From the NCBI RefSeq assembly GCF_902167145.1, contig NC_050102.1, forward strand, positions 10,602,850 through 10,666,849: a stretch of DNA of 64,000 bases, given 5' to 3'. Within the stretch, counting starts at the first letter, position 1. Each line of letters starts with the position of its first letter. Source of the stretch: Zea mays. Taxonomy: Eukaryota > Streptophyta > Magnoliopsida > Poales > Poaceae. Positions 19,689 to 31,800 of the stretch are shown piece by piece. The position numbers and the translations under genes were made by a program. The notes beneath the pieces were generated by a model that saw nothing but the letters and a program-made list of their open reading frames with translations, had not been told where the DNA came from and did not search any database.

Positions 19689-21301
19689 GGGTCCCGGCCC
19701 GAGCGGTCGCCTCGGGGTCCAGAAAGGGGGAGCACCCTCTGCGCCAAAACTTTCATCGGAAAAGTTTTTCTACCAAAACGACTTTCGTGCATTTCGACTG
19801 CGTCGATAACGGAATCCTAAAGACGAGCAAGCAAGACCTTGAGCGGCAAGGCCGACCGAGCCGAGGGACTCCTATGCCTCCGGGATATGGATACCTCACT
19901 CATCACCTTCCGCGAAAGGTAGCTCACGCTCGGATAAGTGATTCTGCTACCGACGAACAAGTCCTAATGCTCGAAACAAGAGGAAAGAAACATGGCTTTA
20001 TACCCAAATGTTCAGGCCTCAGCAGCCACAAAGAACAAACACACGTACTTGGGGTAACAATGGTACCTAGACTTAGACGTCGGCAGCGCCCTCGGCGGTT
20101 TTCCCGACCGACGGCAGATGTCTTAGTACTTAAAGCTATTACATCTTGCTCTCAAGAAGGTACCATTACAAACGGGACTCTGGCTCCATTCCCGTGGGAA
20201 TGAACAACCTCCACACTAGAAGGCCTGCGGGATAACAAACCCCAGGTGGCTCACCGGCGACCACTGCACTAGCAGCGCGACAACGACCTCCGCCTCGGGT
20301 GGCTAGACAGCAGCAGCGATGGCCTCAGGGCAAACGCTACTGTGAAAAGGCCCTCGTTCACATCCCCTCACGGGGGACGAGAACCGGCCATTAAAGCCAA
20401 AGAGTCGGAGGTCCGAAGCGCAAGTGGCACTGACGGTCTCATCGGCGGAGGCAACCGCTTCGGTAGAGGAAGCCTCACCTATGGCGACCACCACCTCAGC
20501 ACTGACGACAGCGGCCACCTGCCCACCAACACCGCACCAGCGAACGGCGGCCGCCCCAATGCGCACCGGCAGGTCCTCACTCCCGACCTCGCCGAGGCTG
20601 TCCCAGAACACGAGTACCGCCCTCGCGGCGTACGACGTGTTGTGCGACCCCCCGGTGCAGCCGACGGCGCAAGGAGGACCTGGACGTGGCCGGCCCGCGC
20701 ACGGCGCGACCGACACCCGTGCGGCGGACAGGCAGCCACGCTCCGCCCCAGCGATAGGAGGTGGCACCGGAAGCAGCGCCAGAGCCACTCAGGCCGGGGA
20801 GCCAGACACGCGGCAGCTGCCAGCGCCACGGACGGCGAACGCCCTTCTCCCTCGATCACTGAGGGAAGGAGCGGGCCGCTGCCCACGCGGAGGTGGGCCC
20901 CGACTCAGCGCACCCTCCTCCTCAGCGCGGATGATGAACATCCTTGAAGCTGAGGGCAAGGGAGCGGCCACAAGCCTAGCTCGCCCTTCCCCGCCACGAA
21001 GCAGGTGGTCATCCTCCTGGATGACTATTGGTGGGGGAATGCAGCCGGGCTACGTGATGAAAATCCTTGAAGCCAAGCAACGACTGGAGAGCGCCAACCC
21101 CCACGGGGTTGCGCTCCTCCAACAGCAGCAAGAAGAAGGCAACACAGGTGCACCCCATCTGGGGGCTCGAAAGGTGGAAAGACACGATGAATGCGAGGAG
21201 TGTGAAGGCATGGCTACCGCCCGGGGGGTCGATCCCTTTTTAAAGGTAGATCTCCTCACTCGCACCCCCAAGCGCCACGGGCAAAGTCTCCACCGACGTG
21301 C
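19689..21301 (+). other. Non-coding tail of gypsy F, left piece
   Basis: GC-rich sequence carrying the GACCGAGCCGAGGGACTCCT module at about 19854 that also recurs in C. The motif GATGAA-ATCCTTGAAGC occurs twice, near 20930 and 21055; C has the same pair near 57888 and 58015. Long frames here are GC-driven and overlap on both strands, so none was called as a gene. Confidence 0.65.
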
Positions 21302-21887
21302 TGTCACACCCGGTTCCAGGGGGTAGAACCGAGCGCATACCATATGTGTGCCAGGATCTATTTCCACACATATGTTGACGTCACAAGTGTAATATATCAA
21401 AAGAACAATGCATAAGAGCGTAAATAACGATTATATTAACATATTACACTTCAAACAGACATAATCTCTTAACCTTTATTCATCAAAGTACAGCGAGCAT
21501 GGACATCCATCCACAGGAAGATGACCGGGGGTATCACTAGACTAGCATCCATGGAGTTCAGCATCATATCTTCATCTGCAACTTCTGATCAAAATTAAGC
21601 AAGGGTGAGCTCACTTATGGTCGGGGCTCAGCAAGTGGGGGAAAAACTAATGCAAGTCTAACAAGGTGAGGCTGAGGTTGAGCAGTAAGCATTTTAGTTG
21701 GTCAACATTTTATTAACAACACCTGTCTTACTAATAAGTGTGAATCCCAAGTATTCCCATTAAAAATAATATATAAGAGTATATCAAAAACACTTAAGTG
21801 AAACCACTTAAGCAAACCATTGGCAGATCATCGGATCTCGATTTATTTCCATCTTCAAGTTCAATTATCATGTGAGGAGTCCAGGCT

Positions 21888-21936
21888 GCTCATAACCATG
21901 AGCACGGCTGATATATCAGTTTTACACTCTGCAGAG
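21888..21936. other. Dyad-symmetric island in G LTR (left copy)
   Basis: Three dyads lie within 50 bp: a hairpin GCTCAT-AACC-ATGAGC at 21888-21903, the palindrome CTGATATATCAG at 21908-21919 and CTCTGCAGAG at 21927-21936. The same cluster is kept in the right LTR (29410-29458) and in the otherwise diverged LTR K (61434-61485). It lies about 2.4 kb downstream of the TATA box, so it would be in the RNA leader. Confidence 0.7.
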
Positions 21937-24370
21937 GTGGCGCATCTTTACCCATGAGTCGTGATTCCCTTCTTGCCCGAGTTAGCTAGACCCGTATTCA
22001 CTTCCGAGGTGAATGGCCAGGGTCTCACTACGAGGCTTCTCCCTAGAGTCCTCATTACGCAAATGCTGGAAATGGTCAAACTGCATAAGGCACACCTACC
22101 GTAACCAACTTATAGTCCAGACCACAGGGTAAAGCTTTGGGAACTATGCCCGTATCCAATCTGCCTGAGCCGGAACTATAAGAGCTTGCCAGATGCCCTC
22201 GTTCCGGTCGACCACGACCAACACCCAACATAAGACTTCCCTAGTTATTTAGCCAAGACCAGAGCCATGATAGTTCTCATGGTAGCACTATTTTCCCGGG
22301 TGGTCACACCATGTTCCAATTAATATGCAATAATCTTGTTTAACCATCGGGTTAACAACAACAATGTACACTTACCATTTGAAACATTAATATCATAAGC
22401 GGGAGTGACTGCATAAAGTTAAGTTGTAGCAATACCATAGCTACGAAGGTAAAATATAATTCCCAGGTCTGATCAAGGAATAAGGTTGGAAAGGTTATCT
22501 AAATAGGTAACCCGTCAAATTATGCATATACATCCAAAAGAGTAAACTTTATTAAATGTATTGTTTGGGATCAAATAGAGTATGCAGAGGGAGAAGTCCA
22601 CTTGCCTTGCTTATTGAAAACTTAAGGTTCTTCCACGGATCGGAATAGATCTTGATTCTTAACTACTAGATCGACCACTGAATATCACACAAACAAACAA
22701 GAAGAGCAAACACCACTCAATAACATACCACATTCACCATACGAAAAGCTAAAAGAAAACATAACAAAAAGAGCGTTCGTTTTTCAAAAACATTACACGC
22801 AAGAGCTATAATAAAAAGGTATTCTTTTCAAAAGTGTGTGATCTATACTTTATAAAATAAGGCATGAGCTTAAAATATATTAATTAAAATATACAAATAT
22901 TTGGTTCATCAATTTTAATCTTTTATAAAACGTCATACGCGATACGTCTAGATTAAGGGATTATAAGATGATAAAACACGTTATAACAATATTCAAACCT
23001 TTTTAACATTTTAGAAAAGATATATGTTATATCTAATGTTAATGGGCTACTAATCACGTTATTAATTGTAGAAGCATTATGGAGCATATTGTTAATCATT
23101 CACTTATGATAATTTAAGATATAAGTCTAAATAGGTTTTATGTAAAAAAATCATAATTATATTATTAATCATCTATTTAAGACGAGTTAGGTTATGAGCC
23201 TTAAGTGGATTTTCATGCAAAAGATAATGAACGCATAACCATCATTTAATGTTATTAAAAAGCATATGGCCTATAATATTATATTTGAAGTCCATATATA
23301 TAAAGTAACATTTTTAAGTTATAAAAGAACTTAAACTCTTATTACCTTATTTTATCCTTTAAGAAAACTAAGTGATTCGTATATAATGTGGACTAAATTC
23401 TATGAAATCATTAACCCTGCCATAAATCTAGTTAAGAACAAATTGACTACCGGTTTGATTGTGATAAAGGATAATTAGTCTATTAATTACCTTTAATTCT
23501 ATTGTAGGAATAAATGATCTAGATAATTAGAATGAATGCTATATTTATTGGTATTAACTATCATTTTAGTTATGTGAGTACTTAATTAAGCCATTATATC
23601 ATTATTAGACATATTACTATTTAGTACGGCTACACTTAACATCTAGAACAAATCCTATTAAATCAAAATCATGATGTCTATTTCAATTTCTTCATGCAAA
23701 TAAGTTTATACTTAAACTACTACTAACAATTATCGTTCCACACACAAAAGTGAAATTAATTATGAACATTTCTAGTATGAAAATCACTAAGTTAGTGAAT
23801 AGTGACTGTGTTCATTTTTAGAATTATAAAATCCTACGCATATTAAAAGCGTTGTCGCGGGGTTCGATTTTGGTTACACATATATATCGAATCATACACA
23901 TGAATCGCTAAATCGCATAATCTCAAAAACAATAATTCATAACTTGATTCAAAACGTGTTTTAGAACATAAATCAACATTTGGGGTTGTTTTCAACCTTG
24001 TGGTGCATGGAGGGATTCGGTCGCGGTGAGGCGAGGCGTGGATGGTCCGGTTGGTGTGCTGCGCGATCGCGTCGACGACGGACAGCGTAACTCCGGCGAT
24101 GCGTTTGGATGGCGGGACGCGAACGGACGATGAACGGCGAGGACGAACTCCGACGAGGCCAATGCGTAGAATAGACACCAGCAGGGCGCGTAGGCTACGA
24201 GCAGCAACGACACAACAATATGCTGTCGCGAGGTGAGCAATAACGCGGCTCTGCGCAGTGGGCGAGCAACAATGGCGTGGCTATGCTCGACAGCAGCAAC
24301 AAAAAGAAGGAATGGCGAGCAGGGGGAGAGGAGGGGTGTGGGGCGAACTGGGCGAGAGTTATGGTTCTAC

Positions 24371-24380
24371 AATTTATAGG
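24371..24380 (-). promoter_or_regulatory. TATA box of gypsy G 3' LTR
   Basis: CCTATAAATT on the minus strand inside the GC-rich block, about 1 kb into the LTR. The right LTR has the same box at 31894-31903. Confidence 0.6.
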
Positions 24381-25375
24381 GCTACGGAGGGAGTAACAGA
24401 CGGTGAGGAAGATCAAGCGGCAGCCAGCGTACCATTAATGGAGGGAGGTATTTGAAGAAATGACGGCATTGCGGCATTGAACAACAATAACGCAGGTGAA
24501 ACGGACGTGGGACGTGGGCGTGCTCGGTCGGTCCCTGGCGCGCGTCGAGGCTCGGGTCGTCTGGGTAGTGTGCGCGTTGACGTTGCTTCCTGGGCGCGCA
24601 CGGCGTGGTCCTGCACGGGGCCGGGGTCTGGCAGCGCGTGGCTCGGCCGGCTTCTGTCTTGGCGCGCGGTCGGCATCTGGGCAGGCGTCGTGTAGGGCGC
24701 GGACGTCGGGCTACGCGCGGTGCGCGGGGGCGCTCGGGCGCGTGCAGGGGCACTGGTCCCGGTGGCGCTGGTTCCTGGCACGGCTAGCGGCGTCCATGGG
24801 CGTGCGGTTCTGGGTGCGCGCGTGGAGCAGAGAGGAGAGGCAGGGAGGAGGAGAGAGAAACGGGAGAAGGAGAGAGATTGGATGGCGGCGGCCACAGGGA
24901 GCAGGGTGGGCGCGCTGCTGGGACCAGGGCAGGGCAGCGGGGGCTGCCAGGAGAAGTGAGCGGCGGCTTAGGGTTAGGGAGTGGCCGGCTTCATGGGCCA
25001 AAATGGGCTGGATTCGTTAAGGTTTTTTTTCCTTTTCTAATTTCGAAATACATATTTAAATAACCCTAAAATCTATAATAATTAAACCAAAATTATTTAT
25101 AAATAAAATATTTATTTTTAGACTAATAGTTATTATATTAGTTATGTGAATTTTCATTTAAGAGAAAATGCTATTCAATATCTAAAATCAATAATGAGTA
25201 ATCAAAAATCATTCCAAATGCACGTAAATAACAAACACTTCATAAAATTTTATCTATGCAAAATTGTTCAATTTATTTATATATCCATTTTAATTATTTG
25301 AAAATAAATATTTTTTTACTAACAATTAATACTATAACTTAAGTAATTTTCAATTGATGTATTAAGGGTGTTACA

Positions 25376-25391
25376 AAATCTACCCCTCTTA
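25376..25391 (-). other. Polypurine tract of gypsy G
   Basis: TAAGAGGGGTAGATTT on the minus strand abuts the start of the left LTR, the standard plus-strand primer place. Confidence 0.85.
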
Positions 25392-25503
25392 AAAAGAATC
25401 TCGTCCTCGAGATTAGGGAAGGCTAGCAAGAAAACAATGGTGATATATGGTTACTCGTAGGTTCATGGTTCACATTGAACTCTTCCAAACTTAAGGAACT
25501 TCC

Positions 25504-25989
25504 TTACTTCTTTGCTCCGAAATGTATACTAACCAAGCGTCCTTCATCATTATACTTATAAAATGGTGGGTCTTCTGAACTATTGCTTAGGTCATGCTTG
25601 GTAGCTTTCTTCTTTATTCGGTCTAGACGCTTCTTGGGGCATTCGCGAATAAGATGTCCTTCGTTTTTGCAGTAGTAGCAAGCACCTCTTGCTTTGAGTT
25701 CTTTGCGAGTCAACTTTGCTTGACCAACAGGGGGTGAGATTTGATTGGGTGTCTGTATCTCATATAGCTGAGCCTGACTTGATTCTTCTGTTTGGGTATC
25801 CATGTGTTTCGTGGTTTTTGCTTGTGGTTGAGGGGGACTAATCATGTATCCAAACATTTTCCTATTCCTTTTGTTGTTCATCATTCCATTCATTGAATAT
25901 CTCTGTGACTCATTTTTCTCGTTCATAGTTGTTAAGGTAGGAATATTGTCGTTGGCATCATTTAATTCATTTCCATTGGGGTTCATCAT
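25504..25989 (-). CDS. 161-codon CCHC zinc-knuckle ORF next to the 3' LTR of G
   Basis: An intact ORF ends about 110 bp before the polypurine tract. Residues 1-100 are polar and Asn/Gln/Thr rich, with no predicted fold. A well-formed CCHC knuckle, CYYCKNEGHLIREC, lies near residues 110-123. It is followed by a basic stretch (PKKRLDRIKKKATK) and a short acidic tail with FYKYNDEGRLVSIHF. This looks like a nucleocapsid piece, but it lies after the protease remnant, where pol would normally end. It could be a displaced or duplicated gag end, or a coding segment kept for RNA binding. No known family beyond the knuckle was recognised. Because it is open and complete among broken frames, it may be expressed. 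Confidence 0.55.
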   Translation of the reverse strand: MMNPNGNELNDANDNIPTLTTMNEKNESQRYSMNGMMNNKRNRKMFGYMISPPQPQAKTTKHMDTQTEESSQAQLYEIQTPNQISPPVGQAKLTRKELKARGACYYCKNEGHLIRECPKKRLDRIKKKATKHDLSNSSEDPPFYKYNDEGRLVSIHFGAKK

Positions 25990-26486
25990 CTAGTCAGAGG
26001 GTAAAAGAGTTAGTGAGACAGACTGCATAAGAGGCTTGTATGACATTAAGATAAAGAGCTAACACAACGTTTTAATTTCCAATATAAGATTAGTTAAGGA
26101 ACAAGGGTGGTTTTAGATTTCTACTAGCTTCATCATACTACAAGAGCGTACAAGTGTCATAATCCTTAACATAGATCCTTTTGAACCTTATAGATTTCAG
26201 AGCTTGATATCCAAATAATCTTTCTGATCCAAGAGTATTTCTTTGAGCACAATGTGAGAGAAAATCTTGAGCGGGACTTTAGGGCAACTAGAGTAGAGCA
26301 TCACATTGTTTGCATATAATAGATGACACCATACTTTATTTTCTTTATAAAGAGACAAAACACAATAGGTGCGAAAGATTCTCCAAATTTATTCATATAT
26401 CACTTAGCACAATTACAATTTCTCAAAGGGGCAACAACTTGACATTTTTTTCCCGTGAGACATACTCCTCCTAGCTAAACGATATA

Positions 26487-27356
26487 TTATTCTTCCTTGA
26501 TAGATGTACCAATCTGAGCTGGAGGTCGGTTGTCTTCAACTACTATTGTTTCTCCAGATGGAGTTTCCAAGCACATGGTTTTCTCAGTATGTTGGATTAC
26601 TGCTTTAGTTCTTTGTAACCAATTCTTTCCAAGAATCACATCCTTTCCCATTGATTCTATCACTAGGAGATCAGCTGAAAAATCTATCCCGTTGATTTTA
26701 ATACTTACTTTCGGACATATGTAGTTTACTAACATTTTTCCTTCGGGTGTACTGATGGTCTTTCTTGATCTTAAGGGACACTTAAAGATACCATACTTTG
26801 TTGCAAACTGGGCACTAATAAGAGAATGTGTTATACGAGGATCATACAACACGATGGCGATGGTTTTGTGAATGACTAGTGTTCCAAAAATCACCGCAAT
26901 GGAATAGTTTCTGTCACTGCATAACTTATCCTTCCTGTGGTCTCTTTCCGTTGTTTATTCTTTGTTGATGCATGAGTTTGAGGGTGTTGTCTTTTCTTTT
27001 GGACCTTATTGATCTCCACATCTCTCTTTGGACAACCATTAACAAGATGGCTGGTATCACCACATCCAAAGCAAGCACGACCTGATGGTTTATATGGTGG
27101 AGTTGTCTTTATGTTGTTGGTAGCAGTTTCTGTGCATTTTTTGTTCATATTCCATGTCTGATGACTGAGATAGCTTCATCTCGGAGGTGATCTGTAGTGA
27201 ACTTTTCTCAGGACAGTTATGGAAGTAATGACCTTCATGTCCACATTGATAGCAAGCTTTTCTTGAAGTTATTCTTGACTTTTTCCATGTTTCTCTTTTT
27301 GTTTCTTGGACCTGATGCGGCGATGAGGCTGAAACTGTGTGCAAGTAATAGTCCAT
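26487..27356 (-). pseudogene. Broken gag zinc knuckles and retropepsin-like protease of gypsy G
   Basis: Three overlapping pieces in two frames read, in element order: a knuckle CYQCGHEGHYFHNC (27090-27356), a second knuckle CFGCGDTSHLVNGC (26891-27148), then a retropepsin-like domain (26487-26894). The protease piece keeps the chromovirus pattern around VLYDPRITHSLISAQFA and DVILGKNWL. Its active-site triad reads DPR where D-T/S-G is expected, so it should be inactive. Frame changes between the pieces show decay. RT, RNase H and integrase, which should follow, are absent. Confidence 0.75.
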
Positions 27357-28807
27357 CCATCAATGTAACACTCCTGTGTTTCTTCTTGGGGCTGGGCATC
27401 CTTGTGATGTTTCCTTTTTGGAAAACCTGGCAATTCATCGTCTGACAGTGCATCTGCTATTAGTTATTCTTGGGGAGACCATTGACTTTTTATGACAGAA
27501 AACAAAATCCCATTCTTTTGTTTTGTAGTTTCACTTTCGTTTGTACTGATCTGGCGACAAGGAATTCCATAGTACTCACAACAACAACATGTTCCAAGTT
27601 CACTTGTCTGTTGGTTTGGTTGTGCATCCTTTTGTGTCTTGAATGTCTGTTCATCAACTGTTTTATTTATAGTGTTGTTTTGACTTGCCAACACACCACA
27701 TTATTTGCATTTAGTGACATCACTTGTAGTTGACATTCCAAGGTCTGACATCTGTATGGGTATGGAAGAATGGAAGGGACGAAAGGATTGAGCAAAGATA
27801 GATTATAGAGAGCAGAGAAAACCCATCTATCTATGGTTTTACCTAGCTAACTGATGCCATTGTGGACAAAAATCACACGATACACCAACAATCATTTCAA
27901 AGAAACAAATCAAACATGAACACAAAGGACAATGAACTCAAGCATACCAGCACAACATAATCCAGTTCTACTCATTCAACCAAAACAAAAGGTGAGACAA
28001 GATTTGGAATAAGAAAGATATTATAAAGTCAAGGAGTTGGGTAAGAATTATCAAGGAGTTAGACAAGACATATTTGTTGGTGGCCAAGAGTGAGATAAGA
28101 TAACCATGAACTATTAAAGTGAGGATAAATGATACAACCAAGGATTTGAAGTGAGTTAGGGAGAAAGCATTATCAAGGAGTAGAGAGCCAAAGGTTTCAT
28201 ACATCAAGGTAGGTATTGCGCAAGGGTGGCAATACAATGGCATGAAAGCAAAAGTATAAGAATTCAATAGGGAGAAAGCATTATCGAGGAGAGGCAAAAG
28301 TTTAATATATCAAGGTAGATATTGCACAAGGGTGGCAATACAATGGCAAGACAACAAAAGTATAAGAAGTCAAGGGTTATATAGCAATATTAGGGATTAG
28401 AAAACCACTTATAATATAATATAATATCGCCATTACCGATCTAGTCGAAAATCTTAATACTAAAGAACAATCCTATCACCTTAGCCAAGAAGTCAAATAA
28501 TAGATCCAGGGGATCCATAACAAAACTTCTTGCGGAGTGGGGATAAGACAGAGAATAGGGCATCGTCGATAGCTTCAAAAGGGTTTCTTCTAGCAAACTT
28601 CGCTTCAAGTTCTGAAATTCTAGCTTGATCATCTTGCAATGCTTCTCATTAGAACCTTCTGATAGATGAAGAATCAGATAAGAAGAGTTGAAAATAAAAG
28701 AGACGAGTTTGATATAAAGTAAATTTTTATAAAGACAATTAAGTCAAGTTTTGAACGACTGACTGGGCTTTCCATTTCTAACTAATCTAGCGACCTACGG
28801 TCACATT
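27357..28807 (-). other. Degenerate 5' internal region of gypsy G
   Basis: About 1.45 kb lies between the primer-binding site and the first knuckle, where gag should be. Only short frames occur and no gag motif is clear. A 111-bp tandem repeat lies at 28161-28380. Confidence 0.6.
28161..28380. repeat. Tandem repeat, 111-bp period
   Basis: Two copies start GAGAAAGCATTATC at 28161 and 28272. Both contain GGTGGCAATACAATGGCA and AAAAGTATAAGAA. The copies differ at several sites. A shorter third trace lies just upstream, near 28020-28060. Confidence 0.85.
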
Positions 28808-28819
28808 GCTTTGATACCA
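28808..28819 (-). other. Primer-binding site of gypsy G (initiator-Met tRNA)
   Basis: TGGTATCAAAGC on the minus strand, four bases after the right LTR. This is the usual chromovirus primer site. Confidence 0.9.
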
Positions 28820-28823
28820 CTTC

Positions 28824-31800
28824 TGTCACACCCGGTTCCAGGGGGTAGAACCGAGCGCATACCATATGTGTGCCAGGATCTATTTCCACACATATGTTGA
28901 CGTCACAAGTGTAATATATCAAAAGAACAATGCATAAGAGCATAAATAACGATTATATTAACATATTACACTTCAAACAGACATAATGTCTTAACCTTTA
29001 TTCATCAAAGTACAGCGAGCATGGACATCCATCCACAGGAAGATGACCGGGGGTATCACTAGACTAGCATCCATGGAGTTCAGCATCATATCTTCATCTG
29101 CAACTTCTGATCAAAATTAAGCAAGGGTGAGCTCACTTATGGTCGAGGCTCAGCAAGTGGGGGAAAAACTAATGCAAGTCTAACAAGGTGAGGCTGAGGT
29201 TGAGCAGTAAGCATTTTAGTTGGTCAACATTTTATTAACAACACCTGTCTTACTAATAAGTGTGAATCCCAAGTATTCCCATTAAAAATAATATATAAGA
29301 GTATATCAAAAACACTTAAGTGAAACCACTTAAGCAAACCATTGGCAGATCATCGGATCTCGATTTATTTCCATCTTCAAGTTCAATTATCATGTGAGGA
29401 GTCCAGGCTGCTCATAACCGTGAGCACGGCTGATATATCAGTTTTACACTCTGCAGAGGTGGCGCATCTTTACCCATGAGTCGCGATTCCCTTCTTGCCC
29501 GGGTTAGCTAGACCCGTATTCACTTCCGAGGTGAATGGCCAGGGTCTCACTACGAGGCTTCTCCCTAGAGTCCTCATTACGCAAATGCTGGAAATGGTCA
29601 AACTGCATAAGGCACACCTACCGTAACCAACTTATAGTCCAGACCACAGGGTAAAGATTTGGGAACTATGCTCGTATCCAATCTGCCTGAGCCGGAACTA
29701 TAAGAGCTTGCCAGATGCCCTCGTTCCGGTCGACCACGACCAACACCCAACATAAGACTTCCCTAGTTATTTAGCCAAGACCAGAGCCATGATAGTTCTC
29801 ATGGTAGCACTGTTTTCCCGGGTGGTCACACCATGTTCCAATTAATATGCAATAATCTTGTTTAACCATCGGGTTAACAACAACAATGTACACTTACCAT
29901 TTGAAACATTAATATCATAAGCGGGAGTGACTGCATAAAGTTAAGTTGTAGCAATACCATAGCTACGAAGGTAAAATATAATTCCCAGGTCTGATCAAGG
30001 AATAAGGTTGGAAAGGTTATCTAAATAGGTAACCCGTCAAATTATGCATATACATCCAAAAGAGTAAACTTTATTAAATGTATTGTTTGGGATCAAATAG
30101 AGTATGCAGAGGGAGAAGTCCACTTGCCTTGCTTATTGAAAACTTAAGGTTCTTCCACGGATCGGAATAGATCTTGATTCTTAACTACTAGATCGACCAC
30201 TGAATATCACACAAACAAACAAGAAGAGCAAACACCACTCAATAACATACCACATTCACCATACGAAAAGCTAAAAGAAAACATAACAAAAAGAGCGTTC
30301 GCTTTTCAAAAACATTACACGCAAGAGCTATAATAAAAAGGTATTCTTTTCAAAAGTGTGTGATCTATACTTTATAAAATAAGGCATGAGCTTAAAATAT
30401 ATTAATTAAAATATACAAATATTTGGTTCATCAATTTTAATCTTTTATAAAACGTCATACGCGATACGTCTAGATTAAGGGTTTATAAGATGATAAAACA
30501 TGTTATAACAATATTCAAACCTTTTTAACATTTTAGAAAAGATATATGTTATATTTAATGTTAATGGGCTACTAATCACGTTATTAATTGTAGAAGCATT
30601 ATGGAGCATATTGTTAATCATTCACTTATGATAATTTAAGATATAAGTCTAAATAGGTTTTATGTGAAAAGATCATAATTATATTATTAATCATCTATTT
30701 AAGACGAGTTAGGTTATGAGCCTTAAGTGGATTTTTATGCAAAAGATAATGAACGCATAACCATCATTTAATGTTATTAAAAAGCATATGGCCTATAATA
30801 TTATATTTGAAGTCCATATATATAAAGTAACATTTTTAAGTTATAAAAGAACTTAAACTCTTATTACCTTATTTTATCCTTTAAGAAAACTAAGTGATTC
30901 GTATATAATGTGGATTAAATTCTATAAAATCATTAATCCTGCCATAAATCTAGTTAAGAACAAATTGACTACCGGTTTGATTATGATAAAGGATAATTAG
31001 TCTATTAATTACCTTTAATTCTATTGTAGGAATAAATGATCTAGATAATTAGAATGAATGCTATATTTATTGGTATTAACTATCATTTTAGTTATGTGAG
31101 TACTTAATTAAGCCATATATCATTATTAGACATATTACTATTTAGTACGGCTACACTTAACATCTATAACAAATCCTATTAAATCAAAATCATGATGTCT
31201 GTTTCAATTTCTTCATGCAAATAAGTTTTATACTTAAACTACTACTAACAATTATCGTTCCACACACAAAAGTGAAATTAATTATGAACATTTCTAGTAT
31301 GAAAATCACTAAGTTAGTGAATAGTGACCGTGTTCATTTTTAGAATTATAAAATCCTACGCATATTAAAAGTGTTGTCGCGGGGTTCGATTTTGGTTACA
31401 CGTATATATCGAATCATACACATGAATCGCCAAATCGCATAATCTCAAAAACAATAATTCATAACTTGATTCAAAACGTGTTTTAGAACATAAATCAACA
31501 TTTGGGGTTGTTTTCAACCTTGTGGTGCATGGAGGGATTCGGTCACGGTGAGGCGAGGCGTGGATGGTCCGGTTGGTGTGCTGCGCGATCGCGTCGACGA
31601 CGGACAGCGTAACTCCGGCGATGTGTTCGGATGGCGGGACGCGAACGGACGGTGAACGGCGAGGACGAACTCCGACGAGGCCAATGCGTAGAATAGACAC
31701 CAGTAGGGCGCGTAGGCTACGAGCAGCAACGGCACAACAATATGCTGTCGCGAGGTGAGCAATAACGCGGCTCTGCGCAGTGGGCGAGCAACAATGGCGT

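Larger units (their letters stand above)
21302..25375 (-). repeat. 3' LTR of gypsy G
   Basis: A 4,074-bp LTR. On the minus strand it starts TGTAACACCC, passes an AT-rich segment, then a GC-rich block (about 23990-24960) with a TATA box at 24371-24380. A long AT-rich leader follows, and the LTR ends CCGGGTGTGACA. Confidence 0.94.

Noticed and set aside
20303..21326. 160-300-codon frames on both strands in the F tail
   Set aside because: Overlapping frames in GC-rich sequence; conservation with C looks like nucleotide conservation, with no consistent shared protein frame by eye.
23992..25063. Arg/Ala/Gly-rich frames in both G LTRs that look conserved (24413-24895 and 31905-32417)
   Set aside because: The likeness is simply LTR-LTR identity within one element; the place is U3 around the TATA box.
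28824..28860. Possible separate short element starting TGTCACACCCGG
   Set aside because: It is the end of the right LTR of G, shown by the primer-binding site just left of it and by the matching left LTR.
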